Positions 44,730-56,400 of a stretch of 64,000 nt of DNA are shown here, in pieces (the first letter of the stretch is position 1; the number at the start of each line of letters is the position of its first letter). The notes under the pieces are model-generated. The model made no database searches. It was not told where the DNA came from and was given only the letters and a program-made list of their open reading frames with translations. Position numbers and translations under genes: made by a program. The DNA is from Rhipidocladum racemiflorum (Eukaryota > Streptophyta > Magnoliopsida > Poales > Poaceae), in assembly GCA_036346355.1 (NCBI GenBank), contig CM070570.1, positions 45,027,592 through 45,091,591 of the forward strand, given 5' to 3'.

Positions 44730-45832
44730 GAGGAGGCACCGGTGATGGTGTCGCAGTTCATGGTGGAGCTGTTGGGGACCAAGGTGGTGCAGGGGGAGGA
44801 GCCGCCGAGGATACTGCACTTCAACCCCAGGATCCGCTGGGGACCAAAAAGAGAAGTATCTCTATTCCTTCAAGAATGTAGCGAGACAACATGCGTAGTT
44901 TCATTGCTTGATTGGATTTCATTGATGTGAATTTAATGTGTGTTTCGGTCTTTCAGTTGACAAGGAACTGAAGTGTGAGAAATGGATTCGGGATGATGGC
45001 AGCAAGTCAGAGGAGTCAAAGATGAAATGGTTGTTGAACTGTTTGATCGATAGCCCGAGTAGGGTTACAGTCTTGAGGATGCGACAGGGTTGACTCTGAG
45101 CGGAGACCTTGATGTTGAGTCGATTCTTGCTGGTAATTTTCCCAATTCACATCCTACCTTCGCTCCGCAGAGATACCTTGAAATGTCTGCACAGTGGCAG
45201 GCCTCACCACTGCCAACTGAGCCTGTAGAGCTTTTCATTGGCATTCTTTTTGCTGCCAACCATTTTGTTGAGCGCATGGCTGTTCGGAAGTCCTGGATGA
45301 TTGCTACAAGGAGATCATCTAATACTGTTGCTCGCTTCTTCGTCGCTCTGGTAAATGCTTTTTTGATGACTGATCATTTTAAGATATCATCTACCTGCTG
45401 CAAACTCTAACCAATTTAAAGCGCCTTCACAGAATGGGAAGAAAGATGTCAATGAAGAGCTGAAAAAGGAGGCAGAATTCTTTGGTGACATTGTTATAGT
45501 GCCTTTCATGGATAGCTATGACCTTGTTGTTTTAAAGACTATTGCTATTGCTGAGTATGGGGTAAGCAATTGGATTTAATTTTAGTGAACTAATACATCT
45601 TAAACTGTTCTACAGTGCTTTAATTTCGTTCACATAGGTCCTCATGTTAACCTTGTCTATTTTGTAGGTGCGAGTTGTTCCAGCAAAATACATAATGAAA
45701 TGCGTTGATGATACATTCGTTAGAATTGACTCGGTGTTGGATCAAGTGAAGAAAGTACAGAGTGGAAAGTGGGAAATATAAACTACTACCACAGACCTTT
45801 ACGATCTGGAAAGTGGGCTTGTGACATATGAG
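44730..45832 (+). pseudogene. Captured fragment of hydroxyproline O-galactosyltransferase (GALT2-type, GT31)
   Basis: A galectin-domain start lies at 44741-44850 (VSQFMVELLGTKVV, PPRILHFNPRI). After an intron, 44957-45061 gives LKCEKWIRDDGSKSEESK, then a frame change into LSGDLDVESILAG and VELFIGILFAANHFVERMAV to 45350. Exon 45433-45561 encodes NGKKDVNEELKKEAEFFGDI and YDLVVLKTIAIAEYG. Exon 45668-45832 encodes VRVVPAKYIMKC, then VDDTFVRIDSVLDQVKKV and a frameshifted remnant. Splice sites (GTAAAT, GTAAGC, CAG, TAG) are kept. Family members add galactose to hydroxyproline of arabinogalactan proteins in the Golgi. Here large parts of the galectin domain and the C-terminus are missing, there are stops and frameshifts, and the metal-binding DDD appears as VDD. 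Confidence 0.82.
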
Positions 45833-46425
45833 GTAAGATGCAATAACCTTTGTAATTATAGAACCATACGTATACAGAGCATCTCGGCCCTAAAAATGAC
45901 TGAAAGCATCCTTGTGTGTTGGGTCTCCAGCATTGTTGAAATTTTTATTGTTCAGCATATTGCTGCTTCATGGAGCCATCATATCTATGTTCATTCCTCT
46001 TTGCAGTCTTATGTCATCATGTTTAGTACAGTAATGTTAGTTTCTGCCTTTCTTGAAACAGGATCAAGATTTACCTCCTGCTACTAGATGTTTCTTACTG
46101 TGTTACTGGTAGACTTAGCAGTTAGCAATTGTTCATTCACCAAACACATGGGCACACGGCTGTTTTTTTTTTTGGGAAGATCTTGACAATATGCTGTACC
46201 TTTTTTGTCGGATGTTTTTCATTTTAGCAAATCAATCATGTATAATGTTGCCAAATATGATGATATTTTAATTATTTCAACTTTTTCTCTGAATTAACCT
46301 AGCATTTGTATCTCCAATTCTCCAAATTCTTTTTTGTTTGGACTATCACATTTCTTGCGAACACTTTAATGCTATGTATTTTTTAGTAATGAATTTCTTT
46401 TAACAACTGTTCTTCTGTATGTCAG

Positions 46426-46790
46426 GTTGTAGTGGAAAAGAAGCTAATGCGTGAAAGGAACTTGATGAGGCATGACATAGGGAGTGACAAATTTGTATCT
46501 CAAGTAAGCACCTTTTTTTTTGGGCCTTAACACAGAGTGATGTTTGTTAATTGTCCTATGTCATAATTGTTTCCTTTATACCGTGGAATATTCATAATGG
46601 ATTCAATGCCCTACATGGTTATGAAAACCTTAGTGGCAATTAGTGTCATATGTGATGGAATGGGAACCATGGTGAGAGCATAGGTGTATCCTTTTATTGC
46701 TTATTCCATTTCTCTATCATCTTTTGTACAGGTCCTCAAATGGAAAGAACAGTACGGTGGTACCATATTGAATCAATTACGTAGGATACA
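46426..46790 (+). pseudogene. Captured fragment of valyl-tRNA synthetase
   Basis: Exon 46426-46503 encodes VVVEKKLMRERNLMRHDIGS then DKFVSQ, between an AG acceptor and a GTAAGC donor. Exon 46732-46790 encodes VLKWKEQYGGTILNQLRR. Both are contiguous in valyl-tRNA synthetase, in the catalytic region of this class I enzyme that charges tRNA-Val. After 46790 the homology ends, and a short TACAGGTCCTCAAATG repeat (46728 and 46787) marks a rearrangement. It lies in the same CACTA element and orientation as the galactosyltransferase fragment, but is unrelated to it. Confidence 0.75.
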
Positions 46791-47314
46791 GGTCCTCAAA
46801 TGTGATGGAATAAGATATGGGATAACTGACCCCTAGAATCGTATAATCGATGATACATTATTACAATTTGGAAGGCATGCATTTTCCATGTAGTTAGCCA
46901 TGTTTGTGTTCTTGCTCATGTCCATGTAGTTTTCCAGATGTAGACCCTTTGCTGTATGAATATTCTCCAAGCACCAAAGAGCTTGCAGGAATGTTTTTTT
47001 TTTAAAAAAAAAATTAAAAGTATTTTCGTCGGCCTAAACCGACGAAAATAAGGTTTTTTTATATTTTTTTAAATTTTAAAACGGTAATTTAGTCGGCCTA
47101 GGCCGACGAAAATACAGACGCCACATCAGCTGGTGCGAGGACGGCCACTATTTTTGTCAGCCGCTCTGGCCGACGAAAATAGGTATATTTTCGTCGGTTG
47201 CCGACGACAATACATGTATTTTCGTCAACATAATTTCGTCGGTAAACCGACGGTTATCTTGGTATTTTCGTCGGTTTTTGGCCGACGAAAATAATACGGA
47301 TTCCTGTAGTGACA

Positions 47315-47717
47315 CTTGGTTTTAGATGGCTTAAATGGCTATAACCTTCTAGGATTAAGTTAATTAAGTGTGGATTTCTATATTTAATTTTTTTTTGACA
47401 TGCCAACTTATTATTTTTTTTAAAAAAATGGCTAGCTACAGAGATTTGTATAACTAACAACATTATTAATATAAAGGATTCGACTTATGTCCACACCATT
47501 GATTACATTGACTGTCTAGATGTCTACCTTTCCATGCATGATGTCATGAGACTAATTGTTAAATGCATAGTTCAAGTGTTGTGGTATGCATGCTATTATT
47601 ATTAGTTTGGGTTACTAGATATGTTTACTAACTAATCGTATTCTACACGTGTAATCTAATAATTAGCAAATTATATTATTAGTATTATGAAAACTAAAAC
47701 AGTCGATTAGGCATCAC
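47315..47717. other. Older retroelement or intergenic DNA between the CACTA element and a solo LTR
   Basis: AT-rich; no gene or terminus recognised. Confidence 0.35.
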
Positions 47718-49922
47718 TGTGACACCACGGAGTGTCGTAATATTATAAAATGTGAATGTTGAGATCAAAACATTATAAAATATAAAATCGGAGGTTAAAA
47801 CTATACGCTGTGAGGTTTATTCGCATTTCCGGGCTGTTTTCGGGAGTTTGGGCCTCTCCGAGGGAGTTCGGGCCCAAGGGGGATGTGTCGTGGGCCTTGG
47901 CGGGAGGATTTTTGGGCCTATGAGGGAGGGTGAGGCAGGATAACCTGCCTTGGGGGCGTCCTCCCCCTACCCACATGCGCCCCACAACCCTAGCCGCCAC
48001 TCCACCTCCTCCTCCCAGCACCCATGCCGCCACCCCCCCCACTTTGGGCGCCTCCTCTCCCCCTTGTGCCATCCCCTCCCCTCTCCAGCACCCCTTGCTG
48101 CCCTAGGGAAGCCTCTCCACCTCACCACCCCGAAGATCCGTCCATTGGAGCGCTCCGCGACGAGGAGATCCGGTGGATTTGGAGCGAGGAAGGAGATCGC
48201 GCAAACCGGGAGGAGATCCGTTGGTTCTTCGTTCGTCGGGCGAAGGTATGGCCATGGGAATCCTTAGGGTTGGTCTAGGTTCTGTTCTAAGGGTTAATAT
48301 CATGTTTTTAGATCAATTGGTGGTGCTGTAATTGGGTAGATTAGATGGAATCTAGAGTTTGCCACGTTCTCTGTTTCGGGCAGCATGAGCAGTCGACCTA
48401 GGGTTTGGGTTTTCGCCAAGTTAGAGTCGGATTTTGGTCAGCCGCCTGTTGAAGAAGTTGTAGGTAACTTAAATATCATTCAGTGGGTATAAAGAACGTC
48501 CAATTCCTCCCTGCCGTTTGAAAGTTATGCTCATTTTACCAAACGTATTAAAAACTATGATGTGATTGGAACAGATCACGGTATTCTGTAGATTAAACCA
48601 CTTTAGATGCCGAATCAGTTTTTCCGTATACTTAGAAAAGTTAGGAAATTTCCTAAGCTACGCAAGGATGTACTCGTTTAATCGATTCGGAGTCTTAGAA
48701 CCCGAGTTATGCTCGTTGCAAGTATGCTGTCCCGACGGGACAGAACCTCTGTTTTGGGTTGTGCGAGTAGTTTGCGAAGTCGGGGTAGAAGAGTGTTTGC
48801 GTATTATTTTGTGGGCATAATTTTGAGTGTGTGGTGCCTATGTGCAGGTGGTGTGACCCCGAGGGTGCCCTCTACTTCTCGCCAATCCGTCGCCCGTGGT
48901 TGAGGCAAGTGTATTGGAATGGGTAGCGGGTTTGTAGGTTGCTAGTTTTGTTGAGATTTAAATTGAATATATGATATGTTCACATGCCATGCTTTAATGT
49001 TTGCCATTGATATGATGAATACGGTTTACTATGTTGTGATGCCATGTGTTAATGTACAAGTTATTTATGATGTTGGCATGTTTGCATACATGGTATGATA
49101 CATGGCCCGGGCGGTGAGAAAGTCATAACTAGTCCGGGGAAGGTCGGTGAGAAAGTTATGACTATTCCGGAGAGCCAATGAGTAAGTCCTACATCGTGAT
49201 TCCATCCACCGCGGTGTATGGAAGCGAGGAGTAGGCACCCTCCATCTTCGGGATGGAAGGGGGGAGAGGGTGCATACCGACGGGTGTGTACTCAACCATA
49301 CCGGTATGAGTTTCTAGGAGACATGTGCATCGCATCGCATTGCATACATGATGGTGATGATAATGATATGTGAACATGAATAAGATGATAGACATGATGT
49401 GAGTTGTTGTAGCCATGTAATTGTTCTTTTGTACCATTGCAATATACTTGCTGAGTGTTGAACTCACGCTTGTGCTTTCTTGTTGTTTTAGGTACCATGA
49501 GACCAGCATGCGGGGAAGGGAAATAGTCACACTTCTACACGTAGCTTCACTTATTTGTTCCCACAGTCATTCAATTGGAGTCTTGATAATAAATTAAGTG
49601 TGATGCTTATTGATTTATGGTTTAGTTTTGCGATATGAGAGTCTTATTGTTCGTTTGGCTCATGGAGACATTGAATGCTTGGAATTAGACTTATATTGCT
49701 GTTATGCCGTTAATTATTGCTATTTTAGATGCCTCTTATATTGCCATATATTGTTATGCTGTTGTTGTTCCTTCAATTCGTGTTAAAACAAAGGAGATGC
49801 TGCCGAAATTTCGGGTTTTAGCATTCGTGCCTTTGCTGTAATTTACTTGTATTTATGGTAATTAGATGTTGCTTAGTATATGTTTGGTAGCATTCGGGCA
49901 TATTAAATGCCGGGGTGTTACA
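47718..49922 (+). mobile_element. Solo LTR, plus orientation, 2,205 bp
   Basis: Begins TGTGACACCACGGAGTGTCG and ends CCGGGGTGTTACA, flanked by the perfect 5-bp duplication ATCAC (47713-47717 and 49923-49927). It is a diverged inverted copy of the solo LTR at 39175-41383: about 75 percent identity by eye at the start, higher towards the end. Confidence 0.93.
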
Positions 49923-49927
49923 ATCAC

Positions 49928-51776
49928 ATAACACAAGAAGGTATAAGGAACATGAATAAGTAGCAATTCAGGCATCAGATAGTAGAGCATGCCAATCAAA
50001 AGACAATATTATAATGCTTTGTATTATTATAGGTGTTGGTCTATCATACTTATCAATTTGTGTGAATGAATCAAGAGTATATCTGCCACTTAAATTAATA
50101 ATGTATCTATGATATATGACTATGATAGGGTTGTTAGGAGGATAGCTTCTCCTATTTAACCTAGTCTAGGAGTTAACACATCGATAAAAGAATAGCCAAT
50201 TATTATTATGACTAATTAACCATTATCATGGCCGAAAAGGTCGACTCTTAAAGACATCGCAATTATATGTGTTGTTAGACAACCAGGGTTTACTACCAAA
50301 GTCTGTCTAATAAATTATAACTAAGTTCTTATCTAGCAACCAAATTAGCTATGATGGTTCGTATTAACTTAAGTTTATAACTCCAAGTTGTCTGGTACAA
50401 ACTGACTTCACATCATCAATGTCGATGAATTGGAGTTAGGGCGGAGATAGGAGTATGGGCGTCAGGTCATCATTGATTAAAGGTTCAGAAAATGCGAGTG
50501 TAATTGGGTAGTATAACTTATGGAGATGGGAGAGATAACTCAATAGAAATTTTGGATTGGCTAAAAGGAGATAAATTATGGTGCATAGATGTACACTAAG
50601 TAATAGAAAAGCAGGGATAGAAAGTGAAGGGTATAATGTAGGTATGAGGTTGTTATTTGAAGAGTTAAGGATGTACATGAGACATATAGGGTCAAGGATA
50701 TATGTAGAATTTGTAACATATAAGCGGGTGTTGGATTGTGTTTACCTGATCATAGCATATACATACAGTTTTTTGGTAGCAAAGGAGAATATGCTATTGA
50801 AGATGTAATCACCAACTATATTAGAAGTAGATATTATATGGTAGATATGAAATGACGTATAAAGACTGATGATCTATATCATTTAAATGTCCACCGAGGC
50901 TATCTAGAAAGGACATGGATGTGAAGATATAATCCAGTTAAGCTAAAACGGTAGGATGCCTTAATAACTAAATAAGGTAGATAGGGTGGTGGGAATGGAG
51001 TGCAAATATGGCGGTATACACAGGTGACTAAAGCGAGAAACAAGAATAGGATTGTTTATTGATGCTGGAAAAAGGGGCTAAATGAAAATTGAGGTTGGTT
51101 ATAAACTAGAAATGGTTATATGGATTGAGGGTACTACTTGCTTTATCTAGTTAATATAGTGACTATCTTGAATTAGTAAATATTATCCTATGTCAGGTGC
51201 AGAATATGGCCAGGTAGGTATTATGTTCTCTACCTTGCGGTACATTTAGTGATCCAAGCAAATGCCACTGAATTCTGATGGCATTCCTATGTGGATAATT
51301 CATGATAAACAAAACAGCTGGCACTAATAAATGCACAACCAATTTATCCGACGAAACAATGTAGATGGGTGGTGCAAGTTCTCCTAGGGCAACCAAGAGT
51401 TAAACTAAAGAGCAGACAAAATTTCAATTTTCTGGTCACTTCCTAAAATTATATACTTCCTTCTACTAGGAACATGGTTTGCAATTAAGACTATTAAAGG
51501 GTATTTGTCTAAAGAAGTATTTTTTGTTATACTTTATATCGACAGTGTGTCTTTAGTTAAGAAGAAACTTTTAGATAAGAAGACAAACTACTGGATAAGA
51601 TTCTATTTAAAAAAAGAACTCTTCTTGTTAGAGAAGTAAGTTAATTATAAGTTGAGGAAGAACGAAACATTTTGAGATGACAAGAGAACGAATATTTAAG
51701 ATGAGAGAAGATCATCAGAAATTTCTTAATGCTGATACAGTCTCTACCTAAGACACATGCTTGTTTCCATAGCTTT
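49928..51776. other. Internal remnant of a retroelement, no coding region recognised
   Basis: AT-rich DNA between a solo LTR and the primer-binding site at 51777. A 76-codon open frame (50578-50808) is unrecognised. A motif at 51066-51108 (AAAATTGAGGTTGGTTATAA core) recurs at 52247-52290. Confidence 0.4.
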
Positions 51777-51788
51777 GCTCTGATACCA
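51777..51788 (-). other. Primer-binding site, initiator tRNA-Met type
   Basis: The minus strand reads TGGTATCAGAGC, the classical plant tRNA-iMet primer-binding site, nine bases after the LTR end at 51798. This orients the retroelement on the minus strand. Confidence 0.8.
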
Positions 51789-51797
51789 CCTTTAGTC

Positions 51798-52771
51798 TGT
51801 GACGCCCCCGCTTTGCCCGATCGGTCAGACACAGCGGTGACCACCACAGAATAGAGTTGCGTCAGGATCAGCTAAGGAAAACAGCGGTATGCACCAATAA
51901 AATCTTTCACCATTTAGTAGAAGGTGCCTTATTCATATAACACATATAGTGCTTCCTTAGGTCTGGATACGGTGTAGACTACACCGTCCGCTTATCCAAA
52001 TATAGAACTCTATTGCCTCCCTCCTGATAGTCTTTGACTCCACAAGTCATGGTCTCAAATTTTTTTGTACTTGTAGCCCATCATCAGCAGCATCAACAAC
52101 ATTCCCTTAACAATGAACATTAGCTTCTACTCCATTATAATTTGCATGGATGACTTGACTAAAAAATAACAACAAAGCAAGGCTAAGTACTCTAGTACTC
52201 AACAAGCCGCAGAAAGCTAATGCATGAATTTATATACTCATATATGCTGGAAAAGGGGCTGAATGAAAATTGAGGTTGGTTATAAACTAGAAATAAGGTA
52301 GATACCCTAAGTCTTTGTTTTATTTATAGTATTTTTTTGTATGCTATTGATTTAAGTTACTTCATTATGTTGGTTAGTGTTTAAGCGTGTTTGATTTATA
52401 ATATTGGGTCATATAACAAGACTTATGTTGGTTTAATTCTCTTTCTAAATTATTAATTCCACAAGAACATATAAATGAGATCATATTTTAAGTGTTTGGT
52501 ATTTGCAAGTGGTGATAAAAGAAATTGTAGTAGTATGCACCTCTAATAATTTTTAATGATTTGTGATGATATATTTGTTTGTGAAATCTGTTGTCAGGTT
52601 AGAGCATGGTCGGTTTTATTGGTGTGGTTTACTGGGTTTTATTTTGATTTGGTACCATTAAGGTCGAGCCTTATCAATTTTGAGTTAATCCTATTGATTA
52701 TTTAACGAAAAAAAAAGACAGACAATACTAACATCATAATTTATTATGGTAAAAACAGGTGGGTTTTTACA
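51798..52771 (-). repeat. 5' LTR of a minus-oriented gypsy element, about 974 bp
   Basis: On the minus strand it starts TGTAAAAACCCACCTG (52771) and ends GGGGGCGTCACA (51798), followed by the tRNA-Met primer site. Its first 470 bp are homologous to 43530-43995. The inner part contains GTTGAGTACTAGAGTACTTA, a stretch common near the R/U5 region of such LTRs. The two LTR copies differ in their inner parts, so this is a recombined or partly deleted element. Confidence 0.6.
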
Positions 52772-53458
52772 GCGCACCTCACGGAGGAAGCACCGACCGA
52801 AGGTCAGATGAGCGGGAGAGGCAAGTGAATGGCGAGCGGCCAGGTTGAGATGGCCAAACGAGGCGGGGCCTCGAGTTGGCACGATGTCGGCACGGATGGC
52901 TGACCGGAGGAGGCCAACTAAGTGTCAGGGGCAACCGGCATTGATGGCGGGGCCGGCCATAGTCTTGAGCCAACGCGGAGGAGGTCGGCTCTGTGGGAGC
53001 TGAAGGGTCGCGGCACAGAGGCCGCGAGCAGAGGCGCGCACGTGCGCGGCCATGTTCCGCGGCCAAGGACGACGGAAAGCTCAGTGTCGAGGTCACGGAA
53101 GGAGGTGATGTAGGAGACGAGCAGCTCGACGCAGAAGAAGAAGAGTAGCTTAGCATCGGCCGGGCGAACCCGATGGGATGGTGGCCGAGGAGCGCCGAGA
53201 TGGCCAGTGTGAGGTGGCACAGAAGATGGCTCGCACGGAGGAGGCAGGAGCCGAAGGTGGTTGGAGCGACGATGGAGGTGTGTTGGGCTGGCAGTCCCGA
53301 CGCGGCGTCGCAGTGCTGCGACGAAGGCCGACAACAACCGAGGTAGCTGCCCTAGGAGTGGAGATAGCTCCTCTTAGGGGCAGCGGCAGCGGAAGAATGG
53401 GTGGAGACTAGGAATGGCGCAAGTGTAACGCCCATAAAACCTAAACCCTAGAACATAA
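52772..53458. other. GC-rich repeat-derived DNA
   Basis: Long overlapping frames on both strands (for example 52918-53337 minus) arise from GC richness; no protein recognised. TGTAACGCCC at 53424 looks like another LTR terminus. No gene called. Confidence 0.4.
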
Positions 53459-53470
53459 GCTCTAATACCA
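53459..53470 (-). other. Degenerate tRNA-Met primer-binding site
   Basis: The minus strand reads TGGTATTAGAGC, one substitution from the canonical site, directly after a possible LTR end (CCCCCACACA) at 53471. Confidence 0.5.
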
Positions 53471-56400
53471 TGTGTGGGGGCTCCGATCCTAGAATAGTGA
53501 TTCGAGTCATTACTGTTACGCCGAGTAGGAAATTAGCGCAACCCGTAAGATTCCTAATCACTTTTCCAAAACCATACTCAGATTGAGGCCAATCAGTCGA
53601 CACGACACTCACTTCTCGAGGTCATATGCCAACTGGTTGATTCCAATCCAAGCTTTCGGCAAATATGTGATCATGTGCTAGTTCCCTGGATCAGTAGACT
53701 AGCACCCACATATTACACAATAAGTCACATCAATTCACACATTCAAAAGAAATGGATACAATAGTACTGGTTTGATCACTATTGATTAAAGATACAAGTT
53801 TACAACTCAGCCGATTGGCTGTAATAGCAGGATAAAAAAACAAAACGGGACTGCAGCAACAGCAGTGGTGTGCCTTCCCATACCCAAAGGCAACCGACTA
53901 GGGGGTGAAAGCCCAGATAACCTGCCTCAAAAAAATCGTCGAGCTCTGAACCGTAGAATCCGTCGGGAGCGTTTTCATTGCATTTGGCACCATCTTTTAT
54001 GCGTGTTATCAATTTAGAGCAAACGGTGAGTACACGTATGTATTCGCAAGACTTTAGTGTATGGAAATAATAATAGTTATGTAGGATTAAGACAAAGGTT
54101 AGGGTTTCTACACTATGTCTATTTTGAGCATAAAGCAAATTTCATTTGCAATAGATTAATAATTTCAAAACAACGCAGAATTTTAAAGAGCAATTGCAAA
54201 GAAAGTATTTGCAGCATAAATATTTATTTAACTAATAATTCACAAGTCATCCATCCATTAATCCGTCCCACCAAATCACTAATCCAGCTTCTAGTCATTT
54301 TCCTCTTTGAAACCTCAGATCAATTCTATATCACCGTCCACCAAACCAATCCCATTTAGCTAGCCACTATCATTGCCCAGCTGCTTTTCCCGCGCGAACC
54401 CAAAACCAACCAGAGAGTCTATACTTGACAATATTTCCCAAGCTGCTCTTGACCGTGAGCACGGCTAATCGATTAGATTCATTCTCTGCAGAGATTGTAC
54501 ACTTTACCCACATGACACACTCTAGCAACCATGTCAGCCATGTCACGCGAGACTGGTCGTTTCCGTTTTGCTAGACTGTGATGAAACCGTTCCATTTGCC
54601 AGTATCTAGTCTCGCACCAGCCCCGGTGGTGTGCATTCCATTGCTATGGCTGGAGATCAGCCCTCTCGCGATGGTTTATGGTTTCCACCCCATCGCCTTT
54701 TGATCCATAGCAAGGCATACACCATTGTAATAGAATACTCCATCCCGATGCCTCGGCGAGGGAGTTCCTAGAACAACACCAGTGCCTTCGGTATCTGTCC
54801 ATCTGCTTTGGCCAGAATACAGGGCTAGACTCTAACTCTTGTACTAGGTTAAGACCATCCCATACTAGCACATGTGGTTGCACAGATTAACTCAGTCGAT
54901 AGTATCAAGTTTAGTCCTTAGGGCGACTTAGGCGAGATTTTCCAACCAACGACTATGGCGACAGGAGTCAACGGTAGTACCCCGTGTACACACGATGGTC
55001 CCCGACACATCGCCCTCATCCTGCCCATAGCAAACATCCACCAACCAATTCTAATTACATACCCATCACGACCACAATAATCAATTATCTCGCACGGGTC
55101 TAAACCATACCCACTCTCTCATTTTCCATTCCAGCAACACAATCATTGTTCATCTAGTTGAAATCAAATCATCATTCCAAACTTCCAACCCATGACCCGA
55201 ATCTAAATCACAATCCAAATCCAATCCATAACATGATTCCAGACTATAATCCAAATCCAAACCACAACATGATTCCCAACCAAGATCCGAATCCAAACCG
55301 TTGATCATTTCTAAGAGGAATCATATTTTGATCAAATCAAGTGTCCGTATGATACTCTCTACAGCATGTCTAAGCATATGCAATATATTAAGCATATATA
55401 CCCTTCTCACTATTTATAATAATGTTTAGACTAAGCCTAGTGTTTATCAAGGATCTTGTGACGATTATGATTAAGGAAATCCACCAAATCTTGGGTTTAT
55501 CTACTAAACTACCCACAACATAGCATCTTTACAAATTAAACATGCATGCATAATAGTTTTGACAAAGAAAATTAAACTTTGCAATTATAGGATCAATATG
55601 ATCAAATGGGGTGTTTGCCTGTTTGCTCTTTATTGATTATGCCTTCAGGGACGTGGTCGGGATCCTCGCTTGCGATTTTCAACACATCAACGTCTACACG
55701 AAGAAACGATAAAAGAAATGACAAAACGAATCAAAACAGGCAAGAGAAATCAAATGAAAGGCAAAAAGGAAATTTACATGAAGGAACGAACAATCTAACA
55801 CTAGAGGCGTTGACACAACTCTCGAGGGCTAGATTTACGAGGCTAAGGGCCTAACTATTTAAACTTGAAAAGCTACGAACAAATGGAACAAGTGAGGCTA
55901 GAACCTCACTGGAAATCCGGCAGTACCAGCATACAACCAAATCCGACAATATCGGCATACAACCGACAGTACTGCCGACCTCCGGTAGTACCAAGCCTCA
56001 GGTTCGGTAGTGCCGACGGCTAGGGACTAAAATGGGGAGTTCTCTGGAAAATAACTACCAGCGTTATACGTGCAGTAGTGCCGCTCGGGCGGCAGTACCG
56101 GCAATCAACCCCGGTAGTGCTGGCCTCACGAGGGACAGAAGGGTTGCCCTCTGGAAAATAGCTACCGGTGTGCTAGATGCGGTACTACCGCTCTAGTGGT
56201 AGTACCGGTACTACAACATCGGTAGGGCCGGCCTCAGGAGAAAATTAGGGTTTGCAAATTTGGGATTTTGCGCAAACGGATTCAAAACTTCGAGACGATT
56301 ACACGGCTAGGTTCCTAGCGACGCCAGGGACCCATCCACGCAGGTCTCACCAAGTATCAAGTTCGTTTAACCTAGTCTCCACCTTTTCGAACTCGATAAC

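Larger units (their letters stand above)
44093..47311 (+). mobile_element. CACTA element of 3,219 bp carrying captured host exons
   Basis: Left end CACTACAGGAAACTGTATT, right end complementary (CACTACAGGAATCCGTATT when reversed), flanked by ACA on both sides (44090-44092 and 47312-47314), the 3-bp duplication of CACTA elements. Subterminal arrays of TTTTCGTCGGCC and GGCCGACGAAAAT occupy 44110-44330 and 47010-47300. No transposase. The interior holds exons of a GT31 galactosyltransferase and of valyl-tRNA synthetase, both in plus orientation. Confidence 0.93.

Noticed and set aside
44353..44824. Long minus-strand GC-rich frames in the CACTA element
   Set aside because: Shadows of the GC-rich captured segment; the galactosyltransferase exons read on the plus strand with splice sites.
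52772..53411. Ser/Pro-rich and Gly/Arg-rich frames in the GC-rich block
   Set aside because: Open frames on both strands from base composition only. No recognisable domain, and LTR-like ends lie on both sides.
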